Under the pieces are notes generated by a model, which saw only the letters and a list, made by a program, of their open reading frames with translations, was not told the origin of the DNA and did not search any database. Below, one piece after another: positions 19,593 through 29,748 of a stretch of DNA of 64,000 nt (its first letter is position 1; the number at the start of each line of letters is the position of its first letter). The DNA is taken from assembly GCA_963576735.1 (NCBI GenBank), contig OY755191.1, positions 5,609,608-5,673,607 on the forward strand, written 5' to 3'. The translations under genes and the position numbers were made by a program. This DNA comes from Bedellia somnulentella (taxonomy: Eukaryota > Arthropoda > Insecta > Lepidoptera > Bedelliidae).

Positions 19593-20096
19593 GTGGGAGG
19601 TGTTATCCAAGTACGGTTTGGGGAGGCAACTTATACGTGCATTGGTTTCACTCTATGAGGATTCTAGTGCATGTATGGTTTGGTATCTCTAAGGGTGTAC
19701 GACAGGGTTGTGATGCTTCTCCGTGGCTCTTCAATTTGTTGACTGTTTGACAGAGTTGCGTGAATGTGATTATGGACTAAGGATGGGTGGATTCATTGTT
19801 AAATACCTCTTGTATGCTGACGATCAAGCGCTACTTGCATCATCGGCGGAAGAGTTGCAAGAGATGATGAATATTGCATGTGTGTCATTTGAAAGAAAAG
19901 GAATGAAAGTGAATGTGGATAAAACTATAACCATGATTTTTGAAAGAGAGGAGAATATAGCCGAATGCGTGATTGAGATTAATGGTAAGAGAAGATTGAT
20001 GGATGTAATCGAAGCAAGAGAGATTTGCCATGATCGTACGAAGTGGCGATCGATAGTCTCTGCCTACCCCAATGGGAATTAACGGCGTGAGTATGT
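19593..20096 (+). pseudogene. RTE-type LINE, 3' half with an internal deletion
   Basis: Continues from 14553: WEVLSKYGLG-like codons, then frameshifts, then GGFIVKYLLYADDQALLASS with the catalytic YADD box, MKVNVDKTITMIFE, and IEINGKR. The frame then jumps directly to LMDVIEAREICHDRTKWRS and ends SAYPNGN, whereas the copy at 40.0-40.7 kb has about 180 residues between these points. A deletion therefore removed the thumb/C-terminal region. It ends with GGCGTGAGTATGTATA, the family's 3' tail. Confidence 0.8.
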
Positions 20097-20101
20097 ATAT
20101 T

Positions 20102-20160
20102 GTCCCCACTCTACTTCCAAAAGTGGCTAAATCTAATTTTGAAGCTCTGTTACTCTTTTA
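20102..20160 (+). mobile_element. SINE family 1, 3' fragment
   Basis: TGTCCCCACTCTACTTCCAA, AAGTGGCTAAATC and GAAGCTCTGTTACTC, directly after the RTE tail. TATATA follows at 20160. Confidence 0.6.
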
Positions 20161-20222
20161 TATATATATACTCGTAATAAAAATAGAATTCTAGTTACAA
20201 TATCCTTTCGAAACGTTCCCAG

Positions 20223-20364
20223 GCCCGCCGAACCGACCCAAGGCCCGCCGGCCCCCGTGGAGCCGCAGGTCGGGCCGGACGGAGAGCCCATCGGAGGACC
20301 TCGGACCATGCAACAGATCGCCGCGGCGAGGCGACTGCAGCAGCAACAGGCTCAAGTGGATGAG
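20223..20364 (+). CDS. Synaptobrevin exon 2 (Pro-rich head and start of SNARE helix)
   Basis: The acceptor ...CCCAG ends at 20222; the donor is GAG|GTATAT at 20365. The first base completes a codon begun in the upstream exon. Encodes [18 protein letters not shown], then [20 protein letters not shown], ending QAQVDE. The conserved break after VDE matches other VAMP genes as I recall them. GC content is well above the surrounding introns. An internal ATG (MQQIAAARR) is an alternative start if the upstream exon is wrong. Confidence 0.85.
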
Positions 20365-23300
20365 GTATATTTAACTATTTAATTCAATTCAAACTCAATC
20401 GTTCACGCTGTATATCCCTGAAGGGCTTGGCAGAGGTACTAATACTTTTGAACATAACGTGAAATTGTCACCTGGTGTTCAGAGACCCATGTTTTGCTTG
20501 GACAGTGTACTCACGTGATTGGGGGCAGGCCTATCGCCATTTTGTTCAAATACACTGTCGCATGTCTAAGTAAAACTAAGCCACGTGGGTTTTCTCACAA
20601 CGTTTTCCCTCACCGATAACAATAATGATAATTTAATCGCATATTGGTGTTGACCCGACCCGGGATGTCAACCCTCATCGTCTGTACACTAACCGATGTT
20701 CTACCCACAGTTTTTTAAGTATTACAAAATTAAAAAGATTTTTAGAAATTATTTTTTATTTATAGGTGGTGGATATTATGAAGACCAATGTTGACAAGGT
20801 GCTGGAAAGAGACCAGAAACTTTCAGAGCTTGATGATAGAGCAGGTAAAATATTTATTTGAAAATGTTTCAGGGAAACAAAATTAATAGACATTAAACTA
20901 TCTATTGCATATTTCATTTAAAAATATAATGGTAAGAACTTGGTGGTATTTATGACGCAAAGAGCATCATGATGCAAAGAAGTAAGTTTAAACAAAATAT
21001 GCATTTTCATAGCTTGCCAATTTCTACATACATACATATACTCACGGCTATAAATCCCTAGAAGGGGTAGCCAGAGCTAAGGAATTGGAAATTCCTAAGC
21101 CACTTTTGGAAAGTTGAGAGGGGAAAAGATGGTGAAACAAAGGGTGCTGGTGGTGGGTTTCCAACCACATCGCCCAAAAATCCCTTTAAAGCCCCAATAC
21201 CGTTAGTCGCCTCTTACGTACACCCACCGGAAGAAATGGGGTAGTGCTATTCTAAGCCGACACTACACAGCTATTTTCAGCAAATTTCTACATATTTTTT
21301 ATTTTATATTAATTTCCAAATGCGGCTGAAGAGATTCCAGTTCTGAAACTGTGGGATTTATGGCCGTGAGTATATATGTATGTATGTTATTTTCTATGTG
21401 GGTTCAAGTTTTAGAGTACTGTGATTATTTAAATATAGCCTTAAAAATGTCAGCAAATTCTTTAGAAATAAAAATTTATGGTATCATGATTGAAATCATG
21501 AATAGCTTAAGCATATTGTGACGACGTCCATGGCCGAGTGGATAGGTGACTAGCTTCTAGCCCAAAGGTTGCGGGTTCGATCCCCGCTGATAGCAACATT
21601 TATGTGATGAGTGTAAATGATTGTTTCTTAGTCTTGGATGCTATTTATATGTCTATTATATAATATTAAATTTATCGTTGAGTTAATATCCCATAATAGA
21701 AGTCTTACTTAGTTTGGGGCTAAATTGTTCTGTGTATAATATGGCCATTTATTATTTGTTTATAACAATTATAATGTTAACAAATATTAAATTAATGTAG
21801 TCGAAAAACCTCAGAAATAATCTGCAACCTTGTAGCAGGTTTATAAATTTAAAATAAAACTAGACAGAGGTGTTCTCATTTATTATTATCAAAATTTTCA
21901 GATGCTTTGCAGCAAGGAGCTTCGCAATTTGAACAACAAGCAAAAAGTTTGAAGAATAAATTCTGGTTACAAAATCTTAAGGTACTCGATTGCTTACTTT
22001 TCCTTAAATTTATTACAGATATAGGTTGAGATATATTATATTAATTATAGGACTGGTAACCTTACAAATTTAATTTGTAAGATTAGACCTAGTTTGGAAG
22101 CATATTGCAGGCTTGAATCACGTGATTATCCGAAAATTAAGATGATTCCGTGCTTCGGACGGCAAGTTAAGCCGTCGGTCCCGGCTACTATTACGGTTGT
22201 AGTCTTTGGTCTGCCAACCCGCAGTTGGCCAGCGTGGTGGACTATGGCCAAATAGCCCTATACAGGGTAGGCTCGAGCCCCTTGGTGAGGACATATATGG
22301 GCTGTGAGGAGGAGGAATATTATATTTAAATAAAATAAAACAACTGTTATCAATACAATTTAAAACGTTTTGGTTTAGAAAGGATAATAACAGCACATCT
22401 GAAAATCTACGTCAATCTAACATACATATATATACTCACGGCTATAAAAAGAGGTAGCCAGATTTTAAGATATAGAAAATTCTTTAGTCACTTATGGAAG
22501 TTAAGTAGGGAAAAGATTATCATATCAATTTTTGGTGATAGGTCTCCAAATGCATCACCCAAAAATCCCTTAAAAAGCCCCCATACCTTAAGATCACCCA
22601 TTAGAAGAAATGGGTTAGTGCTATTCTAAGCCTACACTACAAAGCATACAACTTGACAAATTGTTGAACCAACCTGGTTGATTATGGGTCTCCTGCCTCA
22701 TCGGCCAACAATCACTTAAACATCCCGAAGAACTTAAGTCGTCTTACAACACCCGCGTGTAAAAATTGGTAAGAGCTTTTTTAAGCTTACACTACACAAC
22801 TAATAAAGAAGCTTATATTTCTTATATAAAATTCGTAGCAGAGCGTGGTTTTCGTTTGCTGTGTAGTGTCGGCTTATAATGGCACTACCCCATTTCTTCC
22901 GGTGGGTGTACGTAAGAGGCGACTAACGGTATTGGGCCTTTTTAAGGGATTTTTGGGCAATGCGGTTGGAGACCCATCACCAAAAACCTTTATTTTACCA
23001 TCTTTTCCCCACGCATCTTCCAAGGGTGGCTGGGGAATTTCTAATTCCTTAGCTCTGGCTACCCCTTCAAGGGATTAATAGCCGTGAGTATATACTCACA
23101 TGATTATATTTTATACATATACTCATATGAGTATATGTATAAAATTCGTAAATTATACCATGCTATGCTATTATGTTTACCATGTTGTGCCGGCTTAGAA
23201 TGTCACCACCCTTTTTTACTCACGGGTGTCGTAAGAGGCGACTAAGGGTATGTGGCTTTTTGGTGTGTTTTTTGGCCAATGCGGTTGGAGACCAATCATT

Positions 23301-24850
23301 AACGATACTTTATTTCTACTATCTTCTCCCCTATCAACTTCCAAATGTGAGGCACAACAACCACATAATATATATAAAAGAAAGTCGTGTCAGTTACACT
23401 ATTTATAACTCGAGAACAGATGAACCGATCTGGCTGAAAATTTGTTGGAAAGGTAGCTTAGAACCAGGAAAAGGACATAGGATATATAACATCACGCTAA
23501 ATACTGTAGGGGGTAAACAGTGAAAATATTTAAAACCATCCGTGCGAAGTTGGGGCGGACCACTAGTTAGCTCCAAAGCTGTGGCTACTCGTTTTTGCGA
23601 TTTATGACCGTGAATTGTATGTAAATATTCGAACTCCACATATATTTTATATTTCAGATGATGATAATAATGGGTATAATTGGTATCGTGATCATCGGTC
23701 TGCTGTTTGGTAAGTTGAACTATTTTATAGCTTATATTCGATGTGGTACTGAATGCTTGATGTTGTTTTTAAGAATGTGTTTACATCAAAACACTGCACA
23801 AAATGGATAAAAACAAAATATACACTTATCAATTGCAGACATAAAAAGTTTGAAGCAATTTTTAAACTACGAATTTTTTTTTAATGGCAGGGTATTGAAG
23901 AATTGTATTGTTTTAACAAAAAAATGGATTACGATTAATACAATATATTTCTGTATTGCATTACTAGCTGTTACTAAATAGTTATATAGTAAAAACTAAT
24001 AAGTCTGATATAATATAAAAATAGCGGATTAAACCCCATATAAATTATGGGAAAAGCAGTTTTGGTCACGTTGAGAACAATTTTTAGATGGACGTATAAC
24101 ATAATATAACATAAACGTTCACGCCGAATATCCCCGAAGGGGTTGGCAGAGGTACTAATACTTCTGAACATCACGTGACTTTGTCACCTAGTGTTCAGAG
24201 TACCCACGTTTTGCATGGACAGTGGACAGTTTACTGTAGTACTGTGTGTAGGGGGCAGGCCTATCGCCGTTTTGTACGAATACACTGTCACATGACTAAG
24301 TACAACTCAGCCATGTGGGCTTCCTCACGATGTTTTCCCTCACCGTTAACAACCATGATAAATTAACCACACATATGTCTTTAGAAAAGACAAATTGGTG
24401 TAGGCCCGACCCAGGATTTGAACACTAGTCGCTTGAACGATAACCGAGTGTTCTACCCACTGGGCTATCACGGTTGCTAGGTTAGGTAGGTTGTTTTAGA
24501 TGGACGTAATATAATTTGATCCATTGAAAGCATACAATTAAGATAATCGACTAACCATAAAAATGTGGTATTTCGAATGAAACTGAATACTTGAAATAAC
24601 TGGCATAATTTTGCAAATCCTTATCTTATAAAGTTGCATTCAGCTATAACATTACAACCTATTATAATACAGAATATTTTAAACTCTCCATATTTGTAAA
24701 TGTATTAGTTATGCTTGTTTCTTGGGTACTGACTATGCTTTATAACGTATTAGTTAGTGTGTGCTGTGATAAATATGTGTGAGCAATAGTGTTTTATTTT
24801 CAGTTTTATTATTGTTTTCAGTAGCAAATATGATAATAGGATTATACTAA
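20223..24850 (+). CDS. Synaptobrevin/VAMP (neuronal type R-SNARE), gene span from first long exon
   Basis: Vesicle membrane SNARE that pairs with syntaxin and SNAP-25 to drive exocytosis. Joined exons 20223-20364, 20766-20844, 21902-21981 and 23658-23709, plus AT from 12764-12765, give a Pro/Gly-rich head of about 32 residues. The SNARE helix follows, with [20 protein letters not shown] (the Arg of VLERD is the zero-layer residue), [20 protein letters not shown] and the linker KFWLQNLK. The transmembrane segment is [17 protein letters not shown]. All junction phases agree. With the candidate end at 24822-24850 the protein is 127 residues, close to VAMP2 length. Introns are loaded with SINEs. 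Which of n-Syb or Syb it is cannot be settled; the Pro-rich head favours the neuronal form. Confidence 0.85.
20397..20715 (-). mobile_element. tRNA-headed SINE (family 2) in synaptobrevin intron 2
   Basis: The reverse copy begins GTTCACGCTGTATATCCC at its tail side and contains CAGTGTACTCACGTGATTG and GGCAGGCCTATCGCC. It ends in the degraded tRNA-like head CCGATGTTCTACCCAC. It lacks the terminal TTATG run. Confidence 0.75.
20766..20844 (+). CDS. Synaptobrevin exon 3 (central SNARE helix)
   Basis: 79 bases between TTTATAG|GTGGTGG and GCAG|GTAAAA. Encodes [20 protein letters not shown] and ELDDRA, with the zero-layer Arg. Starts in phase 0, ends in phase 1. Confidence 0.93.
21025..21272 (-). 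mobile_element. SINE family 1, full-length reverse copy
   Basis: (CATA)n tail, complete body, end at GCCGACACTACACAGC. AATTTCTACATA occurs on both sides (about 21019 and 21282), a target duplication. Confidence 0.85.
21310..21388 (+). mobile_element. SINE family 1, 3' fragment
   Basis: ATTTCCAAATGCGGCTGAAG, then CTGTGGGATTTATGGCCGTG and AGTATATATGTATGTATG. Confidence 0.65.
21521..21770 (+). mobile_element. tRNA-derived SINE (third family)
   Basis: The head has ATGGCCGAGTGGATAGGTG (A box) and GCGGGTTCGATCCCCGC (B box with T-stem). The acceptor stem does not pair, so it is not a working tRNA. The body TATGTGATGAGTGTAAATGA, TTAGTCTTGGATGCTATTTA and GTTTGGGGCTAAATTG resembles a SINE known from Lepidoptera, from memory. 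Confidence 0.65.
21902..21981 (+). CDS. Synaptobrevin exon 4 (C-terminal SNARE helix and linker)
   Basis: 80 bases between CAAAATTTTCAG| and CTTAAG|GTACTC. Encodes [20 protein letters not shown] and [16 protein letters not shown] differs slightly from the more usual KLKRKFWLQ. Enters in phase 1 and leaves in phase 0. Confidence 0.93.
22120..22322 (+). repeat. Dispersed repeat of unassigned type
   Basis: GTGCTTCGGACGGCAAGTTA, AGCCGTCGGTCCCGGCTACT, GCCAACCCGCAGTTGGCCAG and GAGCCCCTTGGTGAGGACAT. A fragment recurs at 4975-5025. Similar sequence is widespread in moth and butterfly genomes as I remember it. Confidence 0.6.
22421..22646 (-). mobile_element. SINE family 1, reverse copy, diverged
   Basis: CATACATATATATACTCACG, GCTATAAAAAGAGGTAGCCA and ACCCAAAAATCCCTTAAAA, ending TAAGCCTACACTACAAAGC. 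Confidence 0.75.
22680..22802 (-). mobile_element. SINE family 1, 5' fragment in reverse
   Basis: GATTATGGGTCTCCTGCCTC, ACTTAAGTCGTCTTACAACA and TTAAGCTTACACTACACAAC: the divergent subtype in reverse, abutting the previous copy. Confidence 0.6.
22858..23095 (+). mobile_element. SINE family 1, full-length copy
   Basis: GCTGTGTAGTGTCGGCTTAT to GGATTAATAGCCGTGAGTAT. Faces the preceding reverse copies, giving a potential foldback in the intron. Confidence 0.85.
23181..23624 (+). mobile_element. SINE family 1 (divergent subtype) interrupted by a Helitron fragment
   Basis: CATGTTGTGCCGGCTTAGAA to CTTCCAAATGTG (about 23348), then resumes at TTAGCTCCAAAGCTGTGG (23567) and ends TTATGACCGTGAATTGTATG. 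Confidence 0.75.
23355..23566 (+). mobile_element. Non-autonomous Helitron fragment
   Basis: Contains AGTCGTGTCAGTTACACTA, GAACCGATCTGGCTGAAAAT and GAAAAGGACATAGGATATA. It ends CCGTGCGAAGTTGGGGCGGA-CCACTAG followed by T: the same 3' end as the Helitron at 45751. The 5' terminus is unclear and internal sequence seems deleted. Confidence 0.65.
23658..23709 (+). CDS. Synaptobrevin exon 5 (transmembrane anchor)
   Basis: 52 bases between TATTTCAG| and CTGTTTG|GTAAGT. Encodes [17 protein letters not shown], the single C-terminal membrane span, ending in phase 1. Confidence 0.93.
24103..24475 (-). mobile_element. tRNA-headed SINE (family 2), full-length reverse copy
   Basis: From the TTATG-type tail and AACGTTCACGCCGAATATCC to the tRNA-like head (reverse of GTGATAGCCCAGTGGGTAGA). 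TTTTAGATGGACGTA at 24082-24096 recurs at about 24494-24508, a 15-base target duplication. Confidence 0.85.
24822..24850 (+). CDS. Candidate terminal exon A of synaptobrevin
   Basis: A pyrimidine-rich acceptor (TTTTATTATTGTTTTCAG) precedes 24822. Joined in phase 1 to exon 5 it adds VANMIIGLY and a TAA at 24848-24850. A second acceptor 18 bases upstream (ending 24803) would add VLLLFS first. The short VAN...GL ending is similar to what I recall of the insect neuronal form. Not proven. Confidence 0.5.
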
Positions 24851-25334
24851 ATTAGTCAAAACGTCTGATTCATTTCTGAAATGGTCTTACAGTCTAAGAT
24901 TATGTGCTTATGATCATTTTGAACGAAATCAGAAACTTAAGTCTATTAACTAAAACTTCATTTAAATACTTATAGTATTTTATTTTGTTTGTAATAGCGA
25001 AGGGTGCCACATCTTTAACTTTAAAAACAGCTAAATTGAAAATGCTATTTTAATCATCATCTTTTAATTTAAATGATACGCGAATAATATGAGCTGTGGC
25101 AATTTCATCATCACAAAAAGAAAATTATGTTTGAGTCTCTTCAAATAATCATTTCATTATTTTATTATGTGTATGATCATATCAGAAGACTTTATATAAA
25201 AAAGGGCTTAATACGTTATTAATCGCCCTAAAAAAGATATCTCGTAAAACTAGTATTTGTAAAGTTTATAAAATGCTATTGTATAGTAGTTGCTGGTAGT
25301 CGTCTAGTGGTTGTGTTGCTATCACTGTTTCCAG

Positions 25335-25456
25335 GTGATAACATAAAACAAATGTTTGGTTAGTTCGCTACCGAGGTGCTCCTTCAGTTGACCAAGTATC
25401 TGCTGCTATCGAGGTCGCTGGAAATAGCACCGCTGTACCGTCTATAGTTAAAAATT
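25335..25456 (+). CDS. Candidate alternative C-terminal exon(s) B of synaptobrevin
   Basis: A good acceptor (ATCACTGTTTCCAG) ends at 25334; in phase 1 it gives GDNIKQMFG and TAG. A weaker acceptor (TTTGGTTAG) ending at 25363 opens a 93-base segment to a strong donor (AATT|GTAAGT at 25457). That segment enters and leaves in phase 1 and encodes 31 residues including RYRGAPSVDQVSAAIEVAGN, which would be a luminal tail. The symmetric phase and good donor make it worth testing. Chance is possible. Confidence 0.35.
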
Positions 25457-25517
25457 GTAAGTCTTTCTATCTTCTTTCTTCTTCTCTAACTTTATCTTTC
25501 AACTCTCACTCCTGAGG

Positions 25518-25650
25518 GCAAGCACGAGCGCTATTTTATCGACGCGATAACGGTTAGAATGAGATGGCAGTATACGATACTAAGTAAGTGCGTAAGAGAT
25601 GGCTGCTTTATCCCACGCGATAACTAGTTTAAACACCGCTCGTGCTTGCC
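25518..25650. repeat. Short element with 14-bp inverted ends
   Basis: GGCAAGCACGAGCG at the left and CGCTCGTGCTTGCC at the right, with a second inner pair containing CGCGATAAC. MITE-like, no clear target duplication. Confidence 0.55.
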
Positions 25651-26129
25651 TTTCTGCTTTCAATAAAGTTGAAATTTTTAGTTTTTATATTCTTGTAGGT
25701 TTTATATTTTATTGAATAAATTGATTTCAATAAAAAAACGTTTTACATGTTGTAATTAAGCCTTGAATAACTAATAAACTTTTGATTTAAACTCCTTTCA
25801 TTGCATTATTCATAGCATTAAAAGTATTACTAGGGTAACGAACATGTATAGTATAGTTCATGGCTAGTTAGAAAATTTGTGGATTTAAAATGTGTAGATT
25901 TGTGTTGTGAAATTGTGAATTGTATGTCAATGTGGTTTTTTTTTTGGTATTTTAGCAAATTAGCTTTTTTCTCACTCTCACACACAACCACTACATTCAT
26001 ATAGGTAGGCACATAGTCGTTACATCACATCACAACAAAACAGTTCTGTTATTTGTCACTCATTAACTTCTGAGGTAAGTAAATTTTAATTATAATGTAT
26101 TTTTTAGATTATATTTAAGGAAGGGAGAT
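25651..26129. other. No gene seen; one strong donor at 26075
   Basis: AT-rich. ACTTCTGAG|GTAAGTAAAT near 26075 is a strong 5' splice site, following ACAAAACAGTTCTG. It might end another small exon of the synaptobrevin 3' region or an upstream exon of another transcript. Confidence 0.3.
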
Positions 26130-26195
26130 GAAGCTATAGTTTCTGCCTACTCCAATTGGAACTAATAGCGTGGGTGTTTGTATGTATGTATGTGT
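26130..26195 (+). mobile_element. RTE-type LINE, 3' terminus
   Basis: GAAGCTATAGTTTCTGCCTA, CTCCAATTGGAACTAATAGC, GTGGGTGTTTGTATGTATG. Directly followed by a family-1 SINE. Confidence 0.65.
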
Positions 26196-26198
26196 GTT

Positions 26199-26399
26199 TG
26201 TCGTTTAGTACCGGCTGAGAAGGCGTGTCATATCAAGGGAATGTGCCTTTTTAAGCGGTTTTTGGGTGATGCCGTTCAAAAGACCCATCACCAACGATAC
26301 TTTATTTCTCTTGTCCCCTATCAACTTCCGGTGGCTGAGAAGTTTCTAGCCCTAAAGCTCTGACAACCCTTTTTGGGATTTATGGCCGTGAGAATATTT
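26199..26399 (+). mobile_element. SINE family 1, divergent subtype
   Basis: TCGTTTAGTACCGGCTGAGA, AACGATACTTTATTTC, GTGGCTGAGAAGTTTC and GGGATTTATGGCCGTGAGAA. Confidence 0.75.
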
Positions 26400-29300
26400 A
26401 TGTTATTTCATATGACATAGTCAATAGTATTTATACCTAACGCAAGCAATTTACACATTCATTTGGCTTATTTGAATAAAAGCCTCATATGAATAATGCT
26501 TAGTAAATTGTATTTTTTATTATTCTATTTGAATTCATTACCATACTGAGTAATACATTTTGTTACGTAGATACCCGAATGTGAAGAAGAAATTACTTAG
26601 TGTCCAGGAAAAAAATATATATACACAAAATTATGAAAAAAATACAGTAGTTATTTACTATATAATTAAGATAAAAAAAATAATTTTTAATTACAATTGG
26701 GTACTTTATTGAAACTTAGTGACTGTGAAAATGAGATGGCAACAAATGCAAATGTCATGGGATTCAATCCCGTATTATGCGTATACTTTTGAACCTTCCT
26801 AAAATTATACGTAACTATGCTATGACAAACATGTCTACCTATACTTATGACTGTAAACTCGAATAAGAGGAAACCAAAACTTAGTTCTTCGAAACCTCTC
26901 AACCACCTTTTGAATTTGAAATTTGGGACAAAGATTGGAAAATAAAGGGTGGTTGGGAATGAGTCTCTAGCTACATTCTAAAACATATCATTCTAAAAAT
27001 GTTTACATTACGAGTGGTATGGTGGTAAACATTGTAAAATACTGATTTCGGGTTTCTTCATACATAGTAATGGAATAATGAGTGTGTACAATTAGAGGGC
27101 GATAGGAGGATATAACTCCCTATTGCGTGTCATAAATTCCTGTGAAATAATTTGTCAGGATCGTACAAGTAGCGATCAAAAGCGTCTGTATATGTACACA
27201 TTCGGTATACATTGTTTATGAAGCATACATTTATATCAAAATAAGTTGTTATTTGTTCCTTGTAAGAATATTTATACTAATATGTATTTTCTGTTCCAGG
27301 AAAATATATGTAATAACAAGATGAAATTCTGTTCCACTTCAAAATAAGTATACTATATATCTTTAAGATAAGACTATTGTTCGCGTGAGTTATTGTTCTA
27401 TTAATCAAATTGGGGTATATGTAAGCAGCAAAATCAGAATAAGTTTCCTGGACAGTGTTCATTTAACACATTGTATAATGTAATAAAAATAAAGTAGTAC
27501 TTACATCATTGGAATTAATACACTAGTAAGAATGTGGTAAATTTATTTTGTTTCGATGACTAGTGGATTTTCCAAAATGTAGTTTAAGATACCCAAAAAT
27601 ATATTATCTAAAAAGAACTCTTGGAATGTTCTAACACATTTTTGTCAGAAGAAAATCTTTTGATTAGTAGAATGAACCACCAATTTATCTATTAAAATTT
27701 AAAATTATATGGAAGAATCGATTTAGGAAAATATAAAAGTTGGTCGATATGCTAAGTCCTGTCATTATTTTGCGTGCCTTTCTTAGCCTTTAAAATATTC
27801 GAATTATATTGAGTAATAAGTTTACATTATAGGAAAGTAAGAATGTAGAGAATGTGATATAAGGCGTAGCCTTAACTTTAAATAACACCCAAAGAGGCCT
27901 AAGACATACGTAGAATTTCTACTTATACTCCAATTAGTTATCAATTCTTAGTCTATGATAAATTAGATTTTAAATGTAAGCGTCACCTTGTGTGTAGAGA
28001 AAAGAAAAACAAAGATTTTGTCATTATTGGTAGATATGACTCAAAATGAATGTGCCTAAAATCTGATAAATAAATTTTTTGTCTGTCTAAATTTAGTTAT
28101 AATGCAATATTATTTCGGTGCTAATTTTAGTCAATTAAAGAACACCAATTTTCTTCTAATTATAAAGGCCAAAGTACTCGGTCAGAGTATGTAACGAATG
28201 GGTTAGTACTTCTCTATTAAACCAGTAGATAGATGCATAATTATTGTAATGAAAAGATCGGAAATGATGAGTAGATTATTAAACAATTCAAACTTTATAT
28301 TTTACGACCACATAAAAAGTTAATATTGTTTAAAATAGTTTTCTCATTTATGTGTGTGTTTGTGTGTGCTTTATTACTAAATTATTCTAAATTAGTCCTT
28401 GGAGATCTAAGACTACTCGTAATATGAAGAACTTTTAGAAAAGTGATTTTTGCCAAATTTACCATTCTTGATATTATCTCGTCCTCGGAAGGCCTAACGA
28501 AAGTCGATGGATAAAGGTAGTGGAAATCCTGGTAGTGGTGGTGTCTTTTGGCTCAATTGGTGAACCATTAAATTACTAGTACATTACAAACATTTAATAA
28601 CACAAATAACGAGAAATTCGCACCGTTTCGCTGTGCAGAGGCCTCGCCTTCTAAATGTTATATTTGTATGTTTTTTCTTGTTTACTTTTGTTTTCTAGCT
28701 TTGAGAATTGAATTATGTGTTGTTGTTCTTTTTCTCTATTAATGTTATTTTTCCGTGTTCTGTACAGTGAATAAATGTCTCTCTTTCTCTTTCTCTTAAA
28801 TAGAAACAAAATATAATAGTGTAATAAAGACTTCAAGGACGAAAGTTTAACATCAAATCATAGTATGTTTTATTAGTAATAATCCCCACATGAGGTTTTC
28901 ATGTCAAAAACATTCAAATTATCAAATCATGGTTTCCAAGGACTTAAATTTTAATTTATAAACCGTTTATCTGTGTTTAACTCACACAGATAAAATCAGG
29001 ATTCCTTTTTAATTTGCTCAAAGCAGTATATAAATTAGCTTAACCTGTAACTTGTAATTGGCTAGAAAAGAGAGGATTTTGAAAAGTGAGATATTCTAAG
29101 ATTATAAGTCTTCTCTATTTGAAATTAATAAATGTATGTTAATAATCTATGGTGCCATTGACAATATATTAATTTAGTTGACGTGAAAATGGTATGATAT
29201 GATGGCAAAAAGAGTTGTGATTAGTTATTCATTTAATATTATATTTTTAATTATTGAATATGACTACTGTGTCATAAATCATTTTAAATTATATTTGAAA

Positions 29301-29509
29301 AAAGGTGTTGACAGGATTTAAATGTTTTCTTTAAACAAATAGTTTTTAAATTCCGTTCATATGTCATAAATACAAGTGTTTTTATTTCGTCATTATTTTA
29401 ACACTTTAATTTTTAAATGAAATACTAATTGTGAAGTGGTATTATTAATAGTAAAGAAATATATTACAAACGTGGTTTTTTATTTTTCAGTCTCAATTTT
29501 AATTCAGAA
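26400..29509. other. Repeat-poor AT-rich stretch, possibly 3' UTR/flank of synaptobrevin
   Basis: About 3.1 kb with almost no recognisable mobile DNA, apart from an RTE 3' scrap near 27145-27200 (TTTGTCAGGATCGTACAAG). AATAAA occurs many times. The lack of insertions compared with both sides suggests constraint, such as a long neuronal 3' UTR, but no transcript evidence is available. All ORFs here are short and unremarkable. Confidence 0.3.
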
Positions 29510-29748
29510 CTTTGTAGTATCGGCTTAGAATAGCACTACCCCATTTCTTCCCGTGAGTGTTCGTAAGAAAGGGCTATGGGTATTGGGGCTTTTCAAGGAA
29601 TTTTTTGCGATGTTGTTAGAGACCCATCACAAAAACCTTTGTTTAGCAATCTTATCCCCTAACAACTTTCAAAAATGGCATTGGAATTTCTTATTCCGAA
29701 GCTCTGGCTACCCCTTCCGGAGATTTATAACCGTGATTATGTGTATGT
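29510..29748 (+). mobile_element. SINE family 1 copy
   Basis: TTTGTAGTATCGGCTTAGAA, TTCGTAAGAAAGGGC, ATGGCATTGGAATTTC and GAGATTTATAACCGTG, then TGTGTATGTATG. Confidence 0.8.

Larger units (their letters stand above)
12766..20222 (+). other. Inferred first intron of the synaptobrevin gene
   Basis: Donor GTAAGTAG at 12766 and acceptor TTTCGAAACGTTCCCAG ending at 20222. Its 7457 bases are mostly an RTE LINE interrupted by a younger LINE, plus a family-1 SINE at 13603 and an RTE fragment at 13071. Confidence 0.4.

Noticed and set aside
21521..21600. Functional tRNA gene
   Set aside because: A and B boxes are good, but the acceptor stem does not pair and a SINE body follows.
22845..23078. ORF of 77 codons, with similar ORFs at 29553, 30940 and 63008
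   Set aside because: All fall inside family-1 SINE copies; the shared peptide comes from the shared repeat.
24175..24366. ORF of 63 codons, with similar ORFs at 906, 23974, 38542 and 38711
   Set aside because: Translations of the family-2 tRNA-headed SINE.
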